Notes: a model not told the origin generated them from the sequence alone. A DNA stretch of 64,000 nucleotides from Sceloporus undulatus (GCF_019175285.1 NC_056527.1:111728799-111792798), one strand, 5' to 3'. Positions 36,979 to 48,737 are shown, counted from the stretch's first letter. Numbers and translations are program-made.

Positions 36979-37929
36979 ATGGGATCTGAGAACCTCACCT
37001 TTGTCTCAGAGTTCATCTTGATGGGGCTCTCCAACCACCACAATACACAGATTCTTCTCTTTGTGGTAATCCTTATCGTCTACACAATCACTCTCGTGGG
37101 GAACCTGGTGATCATCATGCTGGTGCAGACAGACCCCCGTCTCCATACTCCCATGTACTTCTTCCTAACCCATCTCTCTGGCTTGGAGATCTGTTATGTT
37201 TCCAGCACTGTGCCCCAGATGCTGGCTCACCTCCTATCTGGCAACAGAACAATCTCATTCACACGTTGTGCAGCCCAAATGTACATTGCTTTATCCTTAG
37301 GCAGCACTGAAGGTCTTCTCCTTGGTGCCATGGCCTACGACCGCTACTTGGCAATCTGCCGTCCCCTGCTTTATGCCGTTCTCATGGACAAGCGTTGGCA
37401 ACTAAAGCTTGCCACAACTTCTTGGGTTGGTGGTTTCCTGCTCTCTGTTATGAATGTGGGCTGCACCCTTCGCCTCCCTTTCTGTGGCCCCAACCACATC
37501 AACCATTTCTTCTGTGAGCTGCCAGTGGTTCTAAAACTGGCATGTGCTGACACCCATTCCACTGAAGCTGTAATTTTCGGGGCAGCAGTACTGATCCTCT
37601 TAGTTCCCCTTTCTGTCATCCTGATCTCCTATGGACTCATCCTGTCATCTGTGTTACAAATGCAGTCAGCAGCCGGGCGGAGCAAGGCTTTCTCCACATG
37701 TGCTTCCCATCTGGCAGTGGTGACCTTGTTCTATGGTACTGTGATCTCTATGTATATGAGACCCCGGTCAGCCACAACTCCTGATCGAGACAAGAAAATA
37801 GCTGTTTTTTACATTGTGGTCACTCCACTGCTCAACCCGATAATCTATACCCTGAGGAACAAGGAGGTCCATGAGGCAGTGGCCAAGGTGCTGCAGAAGG
37901 GAGCATGGAACAAAAAAGACAAGCACTGA
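36979..37929 (+). CDS. Olfactory receptor, class II, family 2-like
   Basis: Single-exon odorant GPCR of 316 residues, the usual OR length, with ATG at 36979 and TGA at 37927-37929. Diagnostic motifs are in order: N-glycosylation site NLT at residues 5-7, GNLVIIMLV in helix 1, LHTPMYFFLTHLSGLE at loop 1/helix 2, MAYDRYLAICRPLLYAVLM at the end of helix 3, FFCELPVVLKLACADT in extracellular loop 2, SYGLIL in helix 5, KAFSTCASHLAVVTLFYGT in helix 6 and PLLNPIIYTLRNKEV in helix 7. The start is favoured by the standard spacing to GNLV. A pyrimidine-rich stretch ending in AAAG about 13 nt upstream (36948-36965) could be the acceptor of a non-coding 5' exon, as is usual for ORs. The loop 2 and helix 3 wording resembles family 2 receptors; this sub-assignment is from memory. 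It is isolated, with V2Rs on both sides. Confidence 0.95.
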   Translation: MGSENLTFVSEFILMGLSNHHNTQILLFVVILIVYTITLVGNLVIIMLVQTDPRLHTPMYFFLTHLSGLEICYVSSTVPQMLAHLLSGNRTISFTRCAAQMYIALSLGSTEGLLLGAMAYDRYLAICRPLLYAVLMDKRWQLKLATTSWVGGFLLSVMNVGCTLRLPFCGPNHINHFFCELPVVLKLACADTHSTEAVIFGAAVLILLVPLSVILISYGLILSSVLQMQSAAGRSKAFSTCASHLAVVTLFYGTVISMYMRPRSATTPDRDKKIAVFYIVVTPLLNPIIYTLRNKEVHEAVAKVLQKGAWNKKDKH

Positions 37930-38308
37930 TGCCCTTTTCCATTGCCAGGTTTATGGATTGGTATGTTGGGCATCAGATTAAGCAGGCTTTTGGTTTATCA
38001 TCTGGTTAGGCATATTCTTTATCCACAACAAGCCACTGCTCATCCTTAAAATTAATTCCATGGTTTCAGAGATGGTCTCTCAAACTTATCTTTGGAAGAG
38101 AATGTGGTCCAAGTGTGGGGGGAGTGGGCTGCCTCACCTTAAAATGGCAAAGCGAGGTGACCTCCCATCACAGTTGAGACCATGAGCTGTCAGTAAATAA
38201 GGCAAAGAGAGTGTCACCACTTCCTTTTTTGGGGGTTGTTGTTGCTGCTTTGTGCCAGATGCTGCTCTCCAGATTTGAAAGTTTAACCTGAAACATCCAA
38301 GGAAAATA

Positions 38309-38532
38309 AGGGTGCATCTACACTGTAGAAATGATGTAGCTTAACAACACTTTAAGTGCTATAGCTCCATCCTACAGAATTGTGGGACTAGTAGTTTTAC
38401 AAGGCCTTTAGCCTGTTCTGCCAGAGTGTGCTGGTGCCTCGCAATACCACAAATCCCAGGATTCTGTAGGATGGAGTCATGTCAATTAAAATGGTATCAA
38501 ACTGCATTATTTCTACATTGTAGAAGCACCTT
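38309..38532. mobile_element. Foldback MITE, common family
   Basis: Left end AGGGTGCATCTACACTGTAG and right end CTACATTGTAGAAGCACCT are inverted repeats. The arms continue inward (CATCCTACAGAATTGTGGGA against CCCAGGATTCTGTAGGATG). Confidence 0.82.
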
Positions 38533-39161
38533 TTGTCTTATATCCAAACTTAGATTAAGACCTTTTGTTTTGTATCCAAATGTAGTTTAAGTCCCAGTTA
38601 AATTGATGGTCTACTGAAAGTATGATTAAGCCCAGGTGGTTGGTGTAACAATAGTCATATAATCCTATGTAGTCATAGCAGTAAAGTCAATAGTGCAAGT
38701 GTATCATTAGAACAAAAATGGGAACCAAGGAAGCCTCCAGGTGTTATTAGACTGCAACTCCCACTAGCCCTAGTCAACACAGCCGAAGATAAGGAATGCT
38801 GGGAGTTCTGTTCCTAGAACAGCTGAAGGGCCACATGCTTCCCACACCAGCATCAGAAAGACATCAGGAGGTCATTCAGAAACGTACAGTTAAACTCATC
38901 CACCATTCACCTATCATAATGTCCCATGCTTACAACTGGACTATCTTAACTATGGATGGTGGCCACCAATCAACATGTAGCGATCAAACAACAGTAGGCA
39001 TGGGTGTATGGTCAAAGCCTGATAGAAATATACGATTTACTATTATCTATGATTTTCACTATCCATAGTAAGTCTGGGAATGTATCCTGCATGGATACAA
39101 GGGTCATACTGTATATGAGTTCTGCTCAGTTTTACTAGCTTGAGAGTATATACTTATAGGT
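38533..39161. other. Intergenic, possible MITE end
   Basis: Between the OR and the - strand V2R stop codon. The stretch at about 39050-39110 (GGATACAAGGGTCATACTGT) resembles the end of a Tigger-like MITE, but no left end was found. Confidence 0.4.
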
Positions 39162-42100
39162 TCATTGATTATTTCTCTTCATTAGCTGATGCTTATTATT
39201 CAGCTCAGGCCTCATCAGAATGATATAGCATTTTGGGGAAAAGATACAGCCTAGTAACCCAGCACTGGAAGTCAAGATGGAGAACATCTCCACAGCCACC
39301 ATGTATTTACCTTTAGTAGACTGGTAGGCTGGAAAAAAGGACAACCAAATACTGCAAAAGATCACCATGCTAAAAGTGATAAACTTGGCTTCATTAAAGC
39401 TGTCAGGTAACTTCCTGGCTAGGAAAGCTACTGTAAAACTAACAAGGGATAGAAAGCCCAGAAAGCCCACAACGCAATAAAACATTGTAGTTGACCCTTC
39501 ATTACATTGCAGGATTATTTCCTCAGACATTGACTGCATGTCTAACTCTGGAAATGGAGGGAAAGTTGCCAGCCACGTGGTACAAATAATGCCTTGTATA
39601 AGGGAGCTGGAAAGAAGAATAACATTAGCCAGTCCTTTCCCCAGCCATTTCCTCATTCTGGATCCTGGTTTGGTGGCCATGAAAGACAGAACCACAATTA
39701 TGGTTTTGGCCAATACACAAGAAACTGCTACTGAGAAGATAAGGCCAAAAGCAGGTTGTTGCAGAAGACACGTCATCTTCCTAGGTTGTCCAACGAAGAG
39801 GAAAACACAAAGGAAGGAGAGCAGCAGAGAGATTAGGAGAGTAAAGGTCAGGTGTTGATTGTTTGCTTTAACTAGAGGAGTGTCCTTGTACTTTATGAAG
39901 ACCCCAAACACCAAAGCTGTGATAGAAGACAGAAAAATGGCAATAGTGGCTAAAGTGATCCCCAGAGGGTCTTCATAACTTAAGAAGCTGATATATTTAG
40001 GAAGACACCCATCCTTGTCTTTGTTTGGATAATGGTCTTCTGGACATTGGTGACAGTGATACAGATCTAAAAACAAAACAACAGAGAAAGGAGTGAAAAT
40101 AAGAAAATGTTAAGTAGTGTAATGGTTTGAGCATTGGACTACGACTGTGAAGATCAGTTCCCTGCTCAGCCATGGAAACCCACTGTGTGACACACTTACA
40201 GCCCCAGAAAACCCGGCAGCCTTAGGCTGCATCCACACTGCAAAATAAAAAAATAAAAAACAAATCCAGTTTGACACTACTTGTAGTTTGCAGTGAAATT
40301 GTAGTTTGTTGCAGCATCAGAGCTCTCTGATAGAGAAGACTAAGGATGTTATCTCATGGGCCCGGGGGAACACAATGAGAGTGGGATGAAAGGAGGCAGG
40401 ATGGGAACGGAACGTGGAAAGGACACATTTTACCGCACACTGGAACACTGCCAATGCCGCCGCAAGTCCCCGTTCTGTTCCCCATTCATGCCAGAGAGGC
40501 TGATTTTCAGGAACTGTTCTGAACAGCTCCGGAAAATCAGCCTCTCTGGCATGGATGGGTAATGGAATGGGGACTTCCGGTGGTATCGGCGGTGTTCTGG
40601 CATGCGGTAAAATACATCCTTTCCCTGTTCCATTCCCATCTCGCCCCCTTTCATCCTGCTCTAATTGCTTTCCTCAGGGCCCATGCGATAACGTCCCAAA
40701 TGTCTCACAAAACTACAGTTCCCATGATTCCATGGCACTGAGGGATGACAGTTAAAGTTATTTCAAATTGGACCATTTCTTCAGTGCAGATACAGCCCCT
40801 GGGATGCCATAAAGGCACATTAAAAACAACAAGTACCTGAAATTGTGTTTGTACCACTCAGGCAATTATTTATGCAATAATCTATGTGAGGGATTCTCTT
40901 CACTTTAGAGTCTTATGCCCATGGGAGGCCAATCCTCAGTACTGTAGATGTCCTCTCTCCCTTGACATAACAAATAAAAAGCTAATATAACCTCCATATT
41001 CACCTCTCTAGCTACAATGAATTGTGTATCTTTCCTTTCCTTTGATATTGGATCTATTCACAAGAGCACATATATACTCTGGGTACAGTAGACTGTCCCT
41101 CCTTATAACGTGTAAGCATCATTCAATCAAGAAAATGGGCAAGGAGAGAGAACAAATGAGAATTGGGTGGTGTCATACATCTGATGAGGGCCTAAATGCT
41201 CTAAAGCAGTGGTTCTCAACCTGTGAGTCGCAACCCTTTTAGTGGTTGAACAACCTTTCACAGGGGTCACCTAAGACCATTGGAAAACAAATATTTCTGA
41301 TGGTCTTAGAAACCGAGACCAGGGTCACCACAACATGAGGAACTGTATTAAAGGGTTGCGGCATTAGGAAGGTTGAGAACCACTGCTCTAAAGGCACTAG
41401 ATCCTGTCTGATCTTGGATACTAAACAGAGTCAGCCCTGGCTAGTACTTGGATGGGAAATTACCAACAATTATCAGGTGCTTTAGGGTATTTCAGAGGAA
41501 GGAACTAGCAAAACCAACTCTAAGTATTCCATGCCCTATGAAATTCATACAGTTGTCATAAGTCAACAGGCACAGACACAAATACAGTTGGCCCTTCTTA
41601 TACACGGATTTTTATACACTGATTCGAGCATCCACGGTTTGAAAATGTTCCAAAAAGTATAAATTTCAAATATCAAACCTTGATTTTCCATTTTTTATAA
41701 GGGACACCATATTGCTATATCATTATACTTAATGGGTCTTGAGCATACACGGATTTTGTTATACACAGGGGATCTTGGAACCAAACCCCAGCGTATAACA
41801 AGGGTCCACTGTATTAATTAATTGCAGTTCGATGCAAGACATCTCATACCCTTCTGTCTTGAAATTTTCCCTTCAGGACAAGAAATGCAGTCATAGCAGC
41901 AAAATGGCTTCCCTTCTTTCTCTGCTCTTCTAAAACCAGAATGACAATCCTGAGTACACAGAGAAAGTGGTTGAGTCTGTGTATAAATAAAAAGGGAAAC
42001 ATTTTAATATTCAGGAAGCATATATTGGGATTTTGTGTACCAAAATTAAGTAATGCACTTATGCTAGTCTTTCTGAAATAAAAATCATATGAATTAGTCT

Positions 42101-43025
42101 TATAAGCAGTGTTATAAATAGCTCTGATGAAAGATTTAAGTGATATACAGGCAAAACTCTGCTGATGCATAGAGAAAAATGCTCCCAAGAGATGTGATAA
42201 TTTATTTCACACATAAAAGCACCAGAGTCCAAATATCGAGAACATATTTTAAGAAAACGCTTAAAATAAATGATAATGAAATAATTATGTTTAAAGAAAT
42301 TCCTGAAAGAATGATGAAAAAACTCAGAGTTTAAATTTCAGTTGAAGCACTCAGGAAAAAGGTTATAACCTTTTGCTGGATATCCCTAGAGGGATTGATG
42401 ACCACTAATGCAATAAATACAATAAACTTTTTGGAGAGTGTGAGAAATCTGTTCAAAATGTTGAAGGAAGAGGTCGCAGAAAGAGACAATGAAATGTTTG
42501 GGAAGTTGTTGAGAATAACTAATAATAATAACAACCGACCATTATAAAACAACCAATTTAGTGAAATATAAATGGACTTAATTTGCCCCAGAAAAGGGGA
42601 GAAATGGTATTAAAAATTTCAAATATTAACTGATTTGTCTTCAAGAGACTTATCTACAAGGGGAAAAAAGACTGCAGACTTTTGTAGCATAAAAGTATGG
42701 GGTTACAGTTTGAGTTGGCAAACAAGAACAAAATAAATCTTTTATATAAATCAAACATTGCAACCTAAATCAATTTTTGAAGATGGACAAGGCAGATGTG
42801 TAATTGTGGAAATAAATTGGAATGGCAAGATTAAATGGGTATTTATGGCCCTTATAATGAGAAATCAACATTTTATGAAAATTTGTTATGAAAGATATCT
42901 GAACTAAACCTTCAAAATCTGATTATACTATGCTTTCTTTTGAGCTAATAATGAATCTTTTCCCAACATAAATATGGTCTGGATTTCAAAGAGTAAAGCT
43001 AACTTAATAAACAGTATGGACATTT

Positions 43026-43062
<37 letters not shown>

Positions 43063-46000
43063 ATTTCAGATCACAATTTTATCATGATGTCCCTGAAAAC
43101 AGAGCAATAGCAGTTCAGATGGGAAAAAAAATCTCAGATATGGAAGACTATTTGGATAAATTCCAGTTGGACAAATTATGCTTTGAACAACTATGTGACA
43201 ACTATAGAACTTGCTGAAACAATTAAAATGATCAAATCCTGAAAAGTGTCAGCCCCAGATGGACCATCTGCAGCATATTACAAGAAATTTCAAGACGAGC
43301 TACATCAGCCATTGAAAAACGTTGTGATTATTAGAAAAAGGGTGGATGCCATATTCTTAGAGAAATTTCTATCTTACAATGATTCATGTAGAAAATATAG
43401 ATGAGACATTAGCAAAGAATTATAGACCTATCTCACTATTAAATGACTATATGATACTTAATACCATCTGGACAAGTAGATTGAGAAAAAGATATTTCTC
43501 AAAAGATCTATGCAGATTCCTTCCCCGAGAGATTTTTAATCATATCTAAAATTTTACCTCTGCCATGACATGAAATGCTATTTTTTTAAAAACAAACAAA
43601 CAAACAATATCTGCATTTTGCACAGTCTATATTTGGTGTAAAACTCTGTCCTAAGCACAAACAACCAGCAAAGCCAATAGACAATCTCGTCATCATAAAG
43701 ATCCAAACAAAAAAAAAAGATCCAAACATGGAATGCTATTTTTTGTACATGCCAATAGTTATTAGATTTTCCAGTACATCAAAATAACTTGTGCTAAAGT
43801 GCAAATTTTTATTAAGATGAACAAGAAAAAGCCTGCCATATTAGGGCAGCTTACATCAAGAAAATATATTTTTACATTGTATGGGTTATGCAATGATGAA
43901 ATAAGGAACCACATCACCATCCCTACTATAGAATATACCTGGTTAAATATTTTGGGCCAGACAATAGTATCCACAAAAATGCTTAACATTTTGTCCCTGA
44001 CAGTGATTGAATCAGTCTTTCCAACTTTGACTCTAAGAAAGGAGTGGTTCGAGAATGTGACCCAATTGATAATGTCAAATCCAGCTTCTATCCTCCCATT
44101 TTTGTCAAATGAAATCTTTTCATTAGCACTGTTGTTAAAGGACATATTTCTCAGATACCTGTGGAGCTGATATGAAGCAAAAGGGGGGAAAAAGAAAAGA
44201 AAAAGTGATGAATATCAAGGATAGATGAATCTGTACACTTATATAATAAAAAATCAACAATATTTTACAGCTAATTTTACAGCACTGCTTTCCAGATAGA
44301 TGGTAAGAGTCCAGTTACTGGAGACATCTTAAAATCTCACAGCAGATCTCTGTTCTTCTAATAACCAAGAAGATAATGAAGAAACATAAACCTGTGCCTC
44401 TCCAAAAGTCCCCCTCCCTGTTTTGGCATCGTCCTCATCGGACAACACACACCCCAAACCCTGTTTCTGAGGTGAGCAATCCAGATGGTGTGTGGCATAT
44501 TCGGCACTAGAACCAGGGCATAACACACTTAGCATAGTTTAAAACGAACTATCTCTTGCTTTAGTTCTTTTGACATTACAGTGGCAATCTGCATGCACTG
44601 GACTGCCTGGCATGTCTACTGAAAGTTCCAGGATGCCAAAGAACAGAACAAGGAACAGGAGCATTATAATTCTGTAATGGTAAATTGCCTCTGCTGAAAT
44701 CATCCAGAAGTGGCATTTCACCTTTTAAGTTGCCGGGTCTACACTGTCTAACATAAAACAAAAAACAAAAAACTTATTTTTCAAACCTAGAAATGCATTT
44801 CCAAACACTTCAAAATTTTTGTGGGTTTGTTGGTGTTTCTGTTGTTGTTCTTTTGGCATGTTTGTCCACATGGTCCTTGGAGGATCATGGGAGGAGAATA
44901 TTGGCTCCTGGATCTGCTACAGTTGCTCACTCCTGCTCTACTGACTTTTGGCTGCCCCTGGAGATATGAGAAGTTCTCTTCCATGCTCAAGACAGTAATT
45001 ACCTGCCACAGCTGTTGACTCACAAACTTCCATCTCTTTCCCTCCATTATTGTATTATGCTTCCATTGGGAGGAATGCATGGACTGCAAAGCATGTGCCA
45101 CAGCATAGACTGCATTGTAGATGCTGTAACTGTGGCTGTTCATAGTCATTTCAAAAACAGAGCCAGGAAGGTCTTCCAACCTCTCCTTCCCAAAGCAGAC
45201 AGGTTCAGCTTTGTTCTCAGTCATGGATGTGGGGAGGAAACAGCCAAAGGCCTGTTGCCAGAAGTCCCTGATGAAGCCGTCTTCTTTTTCTGAGGCAAGG
45301 GTTCTCATCTGAAGAAATTTCTGAAACCCCAACACCTCTTTTGAGTGAGGTGCAAAGGAGATCGCACCATGGATTATGTCTATGTCCCACTTCCTTTGAA
45401 AAGGCATGGATGTGAATTCCATCTGGGCTGTCATAATCCAGATTTTACTTTTAGTCCTCATGGGTATATCTTCAACTTCTGAAACCTGTGGAAGCATCCT
45501 CAAAAATATCATGGTGTGAATTTCTCCATGTACTAGCACCACATTTGCAGTACTATTCAGCACAACATTGCATGCTTCAATCCACTTGGCCATCATGTCT
45601 GTTATACTGGTGATTAAATATAAGAATGGCAGCATTTCTATGAAGTCAAAGCAGATACCTTCTTGGGAAAACATGGGAAGTACAGTCTGGACAAACCTTT
45701 CTCCACTGTCGCCTGATATAAAAATCACTCCAATCCAGGTCCAGTTGAAAAACAGCAGCACCTGGAGAATCCCATTGTATTGGAGGTCCTTGTTGGGAAA
45801 CATCTGCTGAAAGAGAACTCGTTGTATTTCATCTTTCATCACTGGAGAAGAGCCATATCCAATCTACAAGGATAATACAGAGAATTCAAGAGATAGGAAG
45901 TGGAAAGACCTATTTCCATAACTCTGCTTGTCTTCTTCCATGACAGTCCACAAACAGACAATGTGGCTACACACAGCTTCAGAAAAACCAAAATACCCCT

Positions 46001-48134
46001 ATTTCTAAGTTAGGACTAATCCTTAAACAACAGGCAAGGAGAGGGTCTATGTACCATTTTCCATCCTCAGAATGTCACCAAAGGTGCAAGTAAAGCAAAA
46101 TTGCCCTGCTGAAATCTTCTGGGTGCCCCTTCAAACACATGCACATTACCTGTGGCAGCTTGTAGAAAGAGAGAATAGTTGCCATGGAGAGACATACATT
46201 TGAATTAGGGCCTCCAATGACTGCTACTGTATTATCCTGCATATCACATTTGTAGTTTGGGATGACTCTTCTTTGTGTGGAGAGTAGCTCTATTGAGGCA
46301 AGATAGGTCCATCTTACAAGGAAATGGCTATTATAGATCTGGAAGCCCAGAGTGATGTTGGGTAAGAGTTTGGGATTATCATTGATCTCCTTTACAGCAA
46401 ATACCAAGGCTAGGGTGTGCTGATAGGTGTGGGTCACAAACCTGCAGTGAGATTGACATGCTCCATCAGAATATGATATGTGCCACTTGTCCATTTAAGT
46501 GTAGGAAATGCATCATACAAAAATATATATTCTATGGTCACACTTCAGGGAGGTGTGATGAAACTGACCTGAATTTGTTATGTCTCTGGACTTGTGATTG
46601 CTCTGAAATATGAAATATTCAAAATCTAGTTTCAAATACATCCATCCCTCCGTATCCACAGATTCTTTATCCATGGATTCAACTACCCATGGTTTGAAAA
46701 TATTTAAAAATAAATAAATTCCAAAAAGCCAACCTTGATGTTGCTGTTTTATATTAGGGACACCATTTTACTGTGCCACTATGTTTAATGAGACTTGAAC
46801 ATCCCCAGATCTTGGTATCCACAAAGGATCCTGGAACCAAAGTCCAGTGGATAACAAGGGCCCAGTGTTTTTAGTGTCTTACTGAGACTGGCCTTGGTGG
46901 CTTTATGATATCTTTTGCTCCCTCATGTTCTAGAAATGCTTATAAGATTGATTCAATTTCTAAGATTTGAATTATTCAATAAAAGTAATATAGTTATCTG
47001 TAACTAATTACATTTTTATGGCAAGAACATAACCAAGGCATTACATTTTAAAAATAATGTAAGATGGGGAAAATGCTAGATTTTTGTTCCAGGTTTCATG
47101 CTTTCCCCTCTTAACCCATATTGTTTGAAGGATGGGTGAACAGTGTACATGGGTGGGTTAGGGCAGGTGGAAAGAAGAGAATAAAGATAGCCATCCACAT
47201 TTGTGGGACTATTTATGACTTTGCAGAAGCTGTTTAACTAGACTGACCTCCTTGCCCCACTACCTCCTCCCCACCCTCCCTCTTGATCTGCCAAAAGCAA
47301 TCCTGTAGCTCTCCCACTTTGCCATACTTTGTATCCCCCTCATTTTAAAAGTACCTTCACTTTCAATACAACATTAGTAGCCACTGCCTGGGAGAAGGCA
47401 TGAGAAGCAGACACAAGACCCCATTTCCAAACTTTCATCCACTTGTGCCTCATTCACCAGCAGAATGGACCTTCGTCTTTCAGAGCAACTGCTGACCAGT
47501 AAAGCAAGTTTGGGGGAGCTTTTATGAATGTGGCATTAGTACCACAACCATGACCTCTCTGATTCCTAGACTCTTGTACTAAATCCACACCACAAGGGTT
47601 CAAACCCCCAGACAGAAACAGCTGATAGATTGAAAAACAATGGCAGTGAAAACAGCAGGGTAAACTTTCTAAAATGAAGAAAAAGACATATGGACCACAA
47701 CAATCTAACATTCTAACAATCTAACAACAATCTAACATTCACTTCATCAAATATTAACTTGGTTTTTTTGAAGCCTATGCCACAATAAGTTTGTTTGTTC
47801 ATGGAGGAAAAAGGGTTCTTGGTTGATATTTTCCGCATCATGATATAGATAAGAAACAAATTCCTTACACAAGGTCATCCAGGATTTCATCAGCAGGATG
47901 TTCATTGAAGTTGACAGGGTGGGCAAATGTGTAGAACATTGAAATAATGCCACCAATGATGAGGTCTCCTGGCTGAAAATACTTGGGATTTCTTGGTCGT
48001 CTGTCATTGATCTTACATGTAGCAACTAGCACATTGCACAGTAACTGAGGCAATAGCAGTAACAGAAAGAGTATGAAAGTCACTGTCTGGTAAGAAGACT
48101 GGTCTATATGACAATGCACTCGGTACTTCATCAT
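39162..48134 (-). CDS. Type 2 vomeronasal receptor (V2R), six exons, intact
   Basis: Second complete V2R, convergent with the OR and with the + strand V2R. Exons in transcript order: 48134-47869, 46441-46150, 45863-45003, 44166-43939, 41976-41850, 40066-39162. Lengths are 266, 292, 861, 228, 127 and 905 nt, with GT-AG introns and phases 2, 0, 0, 0, 1. They sum to 2679 nt, 892 residues plus stop, and no stop was seen inside. Exon 1 has a signal peptide ([14 protein letters not shown]) and [16 protein letters not shown]. Exons 2-4 form the ligand-binding domain ([48 protein letters not shown]). Exon 5 begins NCD3G ([21 protein letters not shown]). Exon 6 has the helices with [26 protein letters not shown] and the C-terminal MRPELNNKH. 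Exons 2, 4 and 5 match the + strand V2R nt-for-nt in length, but the proteins differ widely, so this is an older paralogue. Intron 2 is only 286 bp; introns 4 and 5 are filled with transposons. Confidence 0.92.
40110..40215 (+). mobile_element. Partial tRNA-derived SINE head
   Basis: AGTGTAATGGTTTGAGCATT..AGATCAGTTCCCTGCTCAGC is the tRNA-like head of the Sauria-type SINE in + orientation. The tail is missing. Lies in intron 5 of the - strand V2R. Confidence 0.7.
40221..40801. mobile_element. Foldback MITE interrupted by another foldback
   Basis: The outer element has the common-family arms at 40221-40343 (GGCTGCATCCACACTGCAAA, CAGTTTGACACTACTTG) and 40698-40801 (ATTTCTTCAGTGCAGATACAGCC). It is split by the element at 40344-40697. 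Confidence 0.8.
40344..40697. mobile_element. Large near-perfect foldback (arms about 175 bp)
   Basis: Left arm from GGATGTTATCTCATGGGCCC is matched by the right arm ending GGGCCCATGCGATAACGTCC. The dyad centre is at GTTCTGAAC (about 40520), with CCAGAGAGGCTGATTTTC against GAAAATCAGCCTCTCTGG. GC-rich, and inserted in the middle of the foldback at 40221-40801. Confidence 0.88.
41185..41580 (+). mobile_element. 5S-rRNA-derived SINE, split by a hAT element
   Basis: The 5S-like blocks GATCCTGTCTGATCTTGG, GTCAGCCCTGGCTAGTACTT and GGATGGGAAATTACC are followed by a tail with GTCATAAGTCAACAGGCA. The 5' end (about 41185-41206) is separated from the body (41394 on) by the SPIN-like insertion. Confidence 0.8.
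41207..41385. mobile_element. SPIN-like hAT MITE with perfect 8-bp TSD
   Basis: 179 bp with terminal inverted repeats CAGTGGTTCTCAACCT / AGGTTGAGAACCACTG. The target duplication CTCTAAAG is at 41199-41206 and 41386-41393. Internal GTGAGTCGCAACCCTTTTAG, TTTCACAGGGGTCACCTAAG and AAAGGGTTGCGGCATTAGG match the SPACE INVADERS (SPIN) family as I know it. No transposase. Confidence 0.9.
41585..41811 (+). mobile_element. Tigger/pogo-like MITE
   Basis: 227 bp between TA at 41583 and 41812. Ends CAGTTGGCCCTTCTTATAC and GTATAACAAGGGTCCACTG. It stops 37 bp short of the splice donor of V2R exon 5 (41849-41848 on the - strand). Confidence 0.87.
42590..43530 (+). mobile_element. Old L1-like LINE remnant
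   Basis: Disrupted ORF2 pieces can be read: LQTFVA and [12 protein letters not shown] (endonuclease region), then [20 protein letters not shown] (43247-43306), the start of the reverse transcriptase. Many frame breaks. It lies antisense in intron 4 of the - strand V2R. Confidence 0.72.
43028..43061. repeat. (CA)n microsatellite
   Basis: About 17 CA units inside the L1-like remnant. Confidence 0.96.
46639..46867 (+). mobile_element. Tigger/pogo-like MITE
   Basis: Shares CCGTATCCACAGATTC, CCAACCTTGATGTTGC and TTGGTATCCACAAAGGATCC with the copies at 34046 and 41585. It is more decayed. Sits in intron 1 of the - strand V2R. Confidence 0.8.
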
Positions 48135-48137
48135 CAG

Positions 48138-48516
48138 TCAATAACTGCTGAGCAGTGTTATCTGAATAAGTCACTCAACCAGCCATTCAGTCAGGATTGT
48201 ACAATGCAGTGTACCCAAAGTTGCGACTGATAGTGCCTTGCCTATCATTTGCCTTCAGCTTAACGGCACTGGTGATTTTTATCATTTTCTTTAGCCTTGG
48301 ATCTTTGCACCTCTCTTGAGATTTGGAGAAGTAATCATTGTCAATTTGATAATTACAAGAGAAATAACTGCCTTTTCCAAACTATCCATTGCCTGCAACA
48401 TTGCAGAAGTAAACAGGTCTGTTATGGATCTCTGTGCAAGTTTTCTCTGATCCTCTTCAGTGGGACAGAAAGAGCTTTAATAAGAAGAAACTTAGGACAC
48501 ATTTTTGTTGTTGTTG
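48138..48516. other. Upstream flank of the - strand V2R
   Basis: Would contain its promoter and any 5' UTR. No TATA box, conserved site or repeat could be picked out with confidence. Confidence 0.35.
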
Positions 48517-48737
48517 CTGCTGCTGCTGTTGTGTGCCTCCAAATCATTTCTGACTTATGGCAACCCTAAGACAAACCTATCATGGGGATTTCTTGGCAAG
48601 ATTTGTTCAGAAGAGGTTTGTCATTGCTTCCCCCAAGGCTGAGAGTGTGTGACTTGCCCAAGGTTACCCAATGGGTTTTATGACTGAATGAGGAATTGAA
48701 TCCTGGTCTCCAGAGTCGCAGTCCAACATTCACCAAA
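48517..48737 (-). mobile_element. tRNA-derived SINE (Sauria SINE type)
   Basis: AATCATTTCTGACTTATGGC, TTTCTTGGCAAGATTTGTTC, GTGACTTGCCCAAGGTTACC and GGAATTGAATCCTGGTCTCC on the + strand give the tail-to-head order of an antisense copy. Confidence 0.85.

Noticed and set aside
44329-44721. Two - strand frames in V2R intron 3, one with a hydrophobic start ([16 protein letters not shown])
   Set aside because: Looked briefly like an alternative V2R exon 1, but it lacks the PGDLIIGG motif and has no recognisable continuation or family.
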